This document shows positions 4,241-6,346 of a stretch of DNA of 6,346 nt, piece by piece. Numbering within the stretch: position 1 is the stretch's first letter; each line of letters starts with the position of its first letter. The translations under genes were made by a program, and so were the position numbers. Origin of the DNA: an uncultured Ruminococcus sp. Its GTDB lineage: Bacteria > Bacillota > Clostridia > Oscillospirales > CAG-272. The notes under the pieces are model-generated. The model ran no database searches. It saw only the letters and a program-made list of their open reading frames with translations, and had not been told where the DNA came from. The stretch spans positions 1 to 6,346 of the forward strand of contig CACYZS010000098.1 in NCBI GenBank assembly GCA_902778985.1. The letters are read 5' to 3'.

Positions 4241-6346
4241 TCAGTCAGCAAACTGGTAGTAGATCGCAGCGTTTACATGGACACCGGAAGCGATCTCGAG
4301 GTCGACGTACGCGGGAGACGCGACCTTCTCGACTTTCATCGCGAACTCATTCCCGCAGGTATAGTGAATGTCAGCCTCTTTCCAGTACACCGTTTTGCCT
4401 GCAAGGGCTTTGCGCGTGTTCAGCCGGTACGCCCAAACGGTTCTCTTGACGCTGTCCTTGCCGGACAGTTTCGAGTTGTCGTGGTAGGTGATCCCGCCGT
4501 TGCCGTCGTTCTCGGCGGTGAAGAGATAGTTGCTGGCGTTGGGCTTTTTGGAAGTCGTGTCCGTACCCCGCAGCATCGAGATCGGAACGCCGTCGAAATA
4601 GGTAGTAAGAACGAACTCGTAATGAGCCGTGGCACCGCCCTTGACCTCAGCAACGTTGGTGACTTCCTGATGGTAGCGGATCTGAACGTGGTGCCAGCCC
4701 CACTCGTGCCCGTTGTTGAGGTTCTCCGCGTCAGCCGCGACGTTGCCGCCGATGTTCGGGTACGCAGCGTAGTTGCCGCCGCCGGCGCACATTCCGGCAG
4801 GCGTGTACGAAAGACCGTCGTCATGGCGCAACTGGAGCATACCAGCCTCGAAACCGCCGGCGTATTTGCACCAAGAGTCGTCGATATTGTCGGTGGGAGA
4901 CCACCATGCCAGCGTATTCTTGTCGCTGCCATTCCATGCCGAGAGAGCGGTCTCAATAAACGGAGAGGTTGGGTTGCTCGATCCGGGATCCAGGTTCAGG
5001 AGCGTATGGTTCCAAAGGACCGAGTACTCGATCAGAAGATCCTTGCCTTCCGGGTTCTCGGGCGTCGGGTAGAAGTGCGTCCCTTTCTGGATGTCGGAAA
5101 GAAGTTTTCTGTCGGCGTACTGTGCGGTTTGGCTATCCGAGAAAGACTCGCCGTATACCGCGGCCGCCGTGGATTGATCAGCACCAGTGCGATCCTGATA
5201 CGCGCCGCAGCAGGTGCAGATCCGTCTCTCGACGCCGTCGCCAAGAAGGGGAGACGCCGGCTGATAGGACCGGGTAGCCGCGTGTTCGCAGTCCGCAAAC
5301 GGGCTGGCGTCGTCCACAAGCGAACCCCAGACGTGCTCGTGAGCCCCGACCGTGGTGTAGTAGAACGGCGCGGTAAAGGTCTTGCCGTCAACGACCTGAG
5401 TACGGGCGGCGGGATTGTCGATCCGGGTGACCGGATGGACGAAATCCTGCCCGCAGGTGACGAAGAAGTCACCGTCGACGAAATATGCGTCATGCGTCGA
5501 GGCTGTATAACCATAGATACGGAACGACGAGAACCAGATATCTTCGTCGATGTCCTCGTAAGTCAGGGCGCCCGTACCGTCGCCCGAAACGGTGTAGAGT
5601 TTGTAGTCGTAACTGCCGTCATCGGATTTCAAATCGGTACCGCTCAAGATTGAGGCGACTTCGCCGTCGATGTAGAGCGTCACGATCAGTTTGTATTCCG
5701 CCTCGTCGCCGTTATCTCTGACCTCGTCGAGGTTGGTCACGATCTCGTGGTATTTGATACCGATGCGGTGCCAGCCCCACTCGGGGTGATCGGGATCGGT
5801 CCCGGCAATATTCGGGTAGGCGGAATATCCCTGCTCATCCTCGATCATACCGGAATACGGGTTGCCCGGTTCGGAGGTCGAGATCATACCGCAGGGATAC
5901 TCGAAAGCGCCCGCAATCTTCGCTCCGGAACTGGTCGTGCCGTCGGTCAAGCCCATGTATCCGATGGATTTGGCGTTGTCTTTCCCGTATTTATCGGTCG
6001 AGAACCTGGTTTCCATACGCGCGCCGCCGGCGTCGAACCAGTCGAAGTTGTACAGCGTCTCGTTCCAGAGAAGCGAGAATTCGACATAGAGGTCGTTGCC
6101 CTCGTAATTGTTGGACTCGTCGGGATAGAAGTGCTTGCCGCCTTCCAGGACCTTGGACATCTGACGCCAATCAATCCAACCGGAAGACGCACCGCCGCCG
6201 GTCCATTTCTGGAACTCGATCTCGGTGGTCGCACCGTACTCGGTCACGTTGTCGAGTTTACAAACGTCGCAATACCCGATCTTGGTGCCGACGACGTTAA
6301 TCGCGGCGGTACCGCCGATCATATTCTGATCGAGGTTGCTGACTGT
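4241..6346 (-). CDS. Large surface protein with tandem lectin-like domains, C-terminal 701 residues (N-terminus beyond window)
   Basis: The frame is open to the right edge. The ATG at 6322 is internal in appearance, with no ribosome binding site or signal peptide, so the gene almost certainly begins outside the window. Numbering from the edge, residues 26-29 are CDVC. Then come two copies of a roughly 270-residue domain, aligned at HFYP (72 and 424), EWGWH (189 and 548) and TCG (297 and 663). The WGWH-x-x-x-I-x-Y-H strand, the Y-IDG or YFDG turn and the closing strand resemble LamG/concanavalin-type lectin sandwiches, which bind sugars. This is inference from pattern, not a matched family. 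A linker (336-384) carries HEHVW, C353 and the CxxC pair C377/C380. There is no LPxTG or transmembrane anchor at the C-terminus, which ends in QFAD. The small peptide gene follows 30 bases later. Confidence 0.85.
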   Translation of the reverse strand, partial: TVSNLDQNMIGGTAAINVVGTKIGYCDVCKLDNVTEYGATTEIEFQKWTGGGASSGWIDWRQMSKVLEGGKHFYPDESNNYEGNDLYVEFSLLWNETLYNFDWFDAGGARMETRFSTDKYGKDNAKSIGYMGLTDGTTSSGAKIAGAFEYPCGMISTSEPGNPYSGMIEDEQGYSAYPNIAGTDPDHPEWGWHRIGIKYHEIVTNLDEVRDNGDEAEYKLIVTLYIDGEVASILSGTDLKSDDGSYDYKLYTVSGDGTGALTYEDIDEDIWFSSFRIYGYTASTHDAYFVDGDFFVTCGQDFVHPVTRIDNPAARTQVVDGKTFTAPFYYTTVGAHEHVWGSLVDDASPFADCEHAATRSYQPASPLLGDGVERRICTCCGAYQDRTGADQSTAAAVYGESFSDSQTAQYADRKLLSDIQKGTHFYPTPENPEGKDLLIEYSVLWNHTLLNLDPGSSNPTSPFIETALSAWNGSDKNTLAWWSPTDNIDDSWCKYAGGFEAGMLQLRHDDGLSYTPAGMCAGGGNYAAYPNIGGNVAADAENLNNGHEWGWHHVQIRYHQEVTNVAEVKGGATAHYEFVLTTYFDGVPISMLRGTDTTSKKPNASNYLFTAENDGNGGITYHDNSKLSGKDSVKRTVWAYRLNTRKALAGKTVYWKEADIHYTCGNEFAMKVEKVASPAYVDLEIASGVHVNAAIYYQFAD
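4244..6271 (-). repeat. Two divergent tandem repeat units (about 350 residues each) in the lectin-like protein
   Basis: Unit A (about 6271-5342) and unit B with its linker (about 5341-4244) align from the CxxC knuckle through HFYP, YPNI, EWGWH, EVTN or EIVTN, RGTD or SGTD, and TCG. The spacing of these marks is about 352-366 residues. The incomplete CDVC knuckle at the right end suggests that another linker, and perhaps another copy, lies beyond the window. The copies are well diverged at the residue level, so the duplication is old. Confidence 0.75.

Noticed and set aside
4070..5653. Plus-strand open frame of 527 codons opposite the lectin-like protein
   Set aside because: It is in the same codon register as the minus-strand gene, runs backwards through that operon's terminator and the small peptide gene, and has low-complexity R/V-rich composition.
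6320..6322. ATG at 6322 as the start of the lectin-like protein
   Set aside because: No ribosome binding site precedes it, no signal peptide follows it, and the frame stays open to the window edge. A CxxC linker motif just inside implies missing upstream domains.

Overview
The window is GC-rich bacterial DNA. All the genes I can support lie on the minus strand, so the window reads from its right edge to its left. The likely source is an uncultivated or gut-type Clostridia relative (Firmicutes, roughly Oscillospiraceae or Christensenellales). This is inferred from purine-rich Shine-Dalgarno sites, a Gram-positive-style lipoprotein, the H-x-W / Cys / CxxC surface repeats that I associate with clostridial secreted proteins, and a clostridial-looking G3E GTPase with a TTG start. 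Nothing in the window fixes the species.

Layout, right to left. (1) 6346-4241: the C-terminal 701 residues of a large, probably secreted protein made of at least two copies of a lectin-like (LamG/concanavalin-type) beta-sandwich, separated by a Cys-containing linker. (2) 4210-4082: a 42-residue peptide gene with a strong ribosome binding site, 30 bases behind (1). It has a leader-like front half, a Gly-Gly and a short acidic aromatic tail. A strong intrinsic terminator at 4059-4034 closes this pair. (3) 3991-3928: a long imperfect hairpin without a gene. (4) 3894-3866: an extended -10 promoter. (5) 3811-998: a complete 937-residue lipoprotein. It has three Cys-type repeats followed by a heparinase II/III-family polysaccharide lyase in which the catalytic and zinc-binding residues of the heparinase II type can all be found. 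Two tandem intrinsic terminators follow (974-946 and 912-883). (6) 804-657: a non-coding stretch holding five short tandem palindromes with a 20-22 base period, plus one looser hairpin. (7) 650-622: a perfect consensus sigma-A promoter (TTGACA, 17, TATAAT) for (8) 567-1, the N-terminal 189 residues of a CobW/G3E-family GTPase whose C-terminus lies outside the window.

How it fits together: the lyase lipoprotein and the tandem lectin-like protein share a nearly identical TTVGxHxHVW start to their Cys modules. They therefore look like parts of one surface system for binding and cleaving a uronic-acid polysaccharide such as a glycosaminoglycan, although each has its own transcription unit. The G3E GTPase is a separate unit with a housekeeping-type promoter, probably concerned with metal or cofactor delivery. 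The least explained elements are the palindrome array and the small peptide gene.
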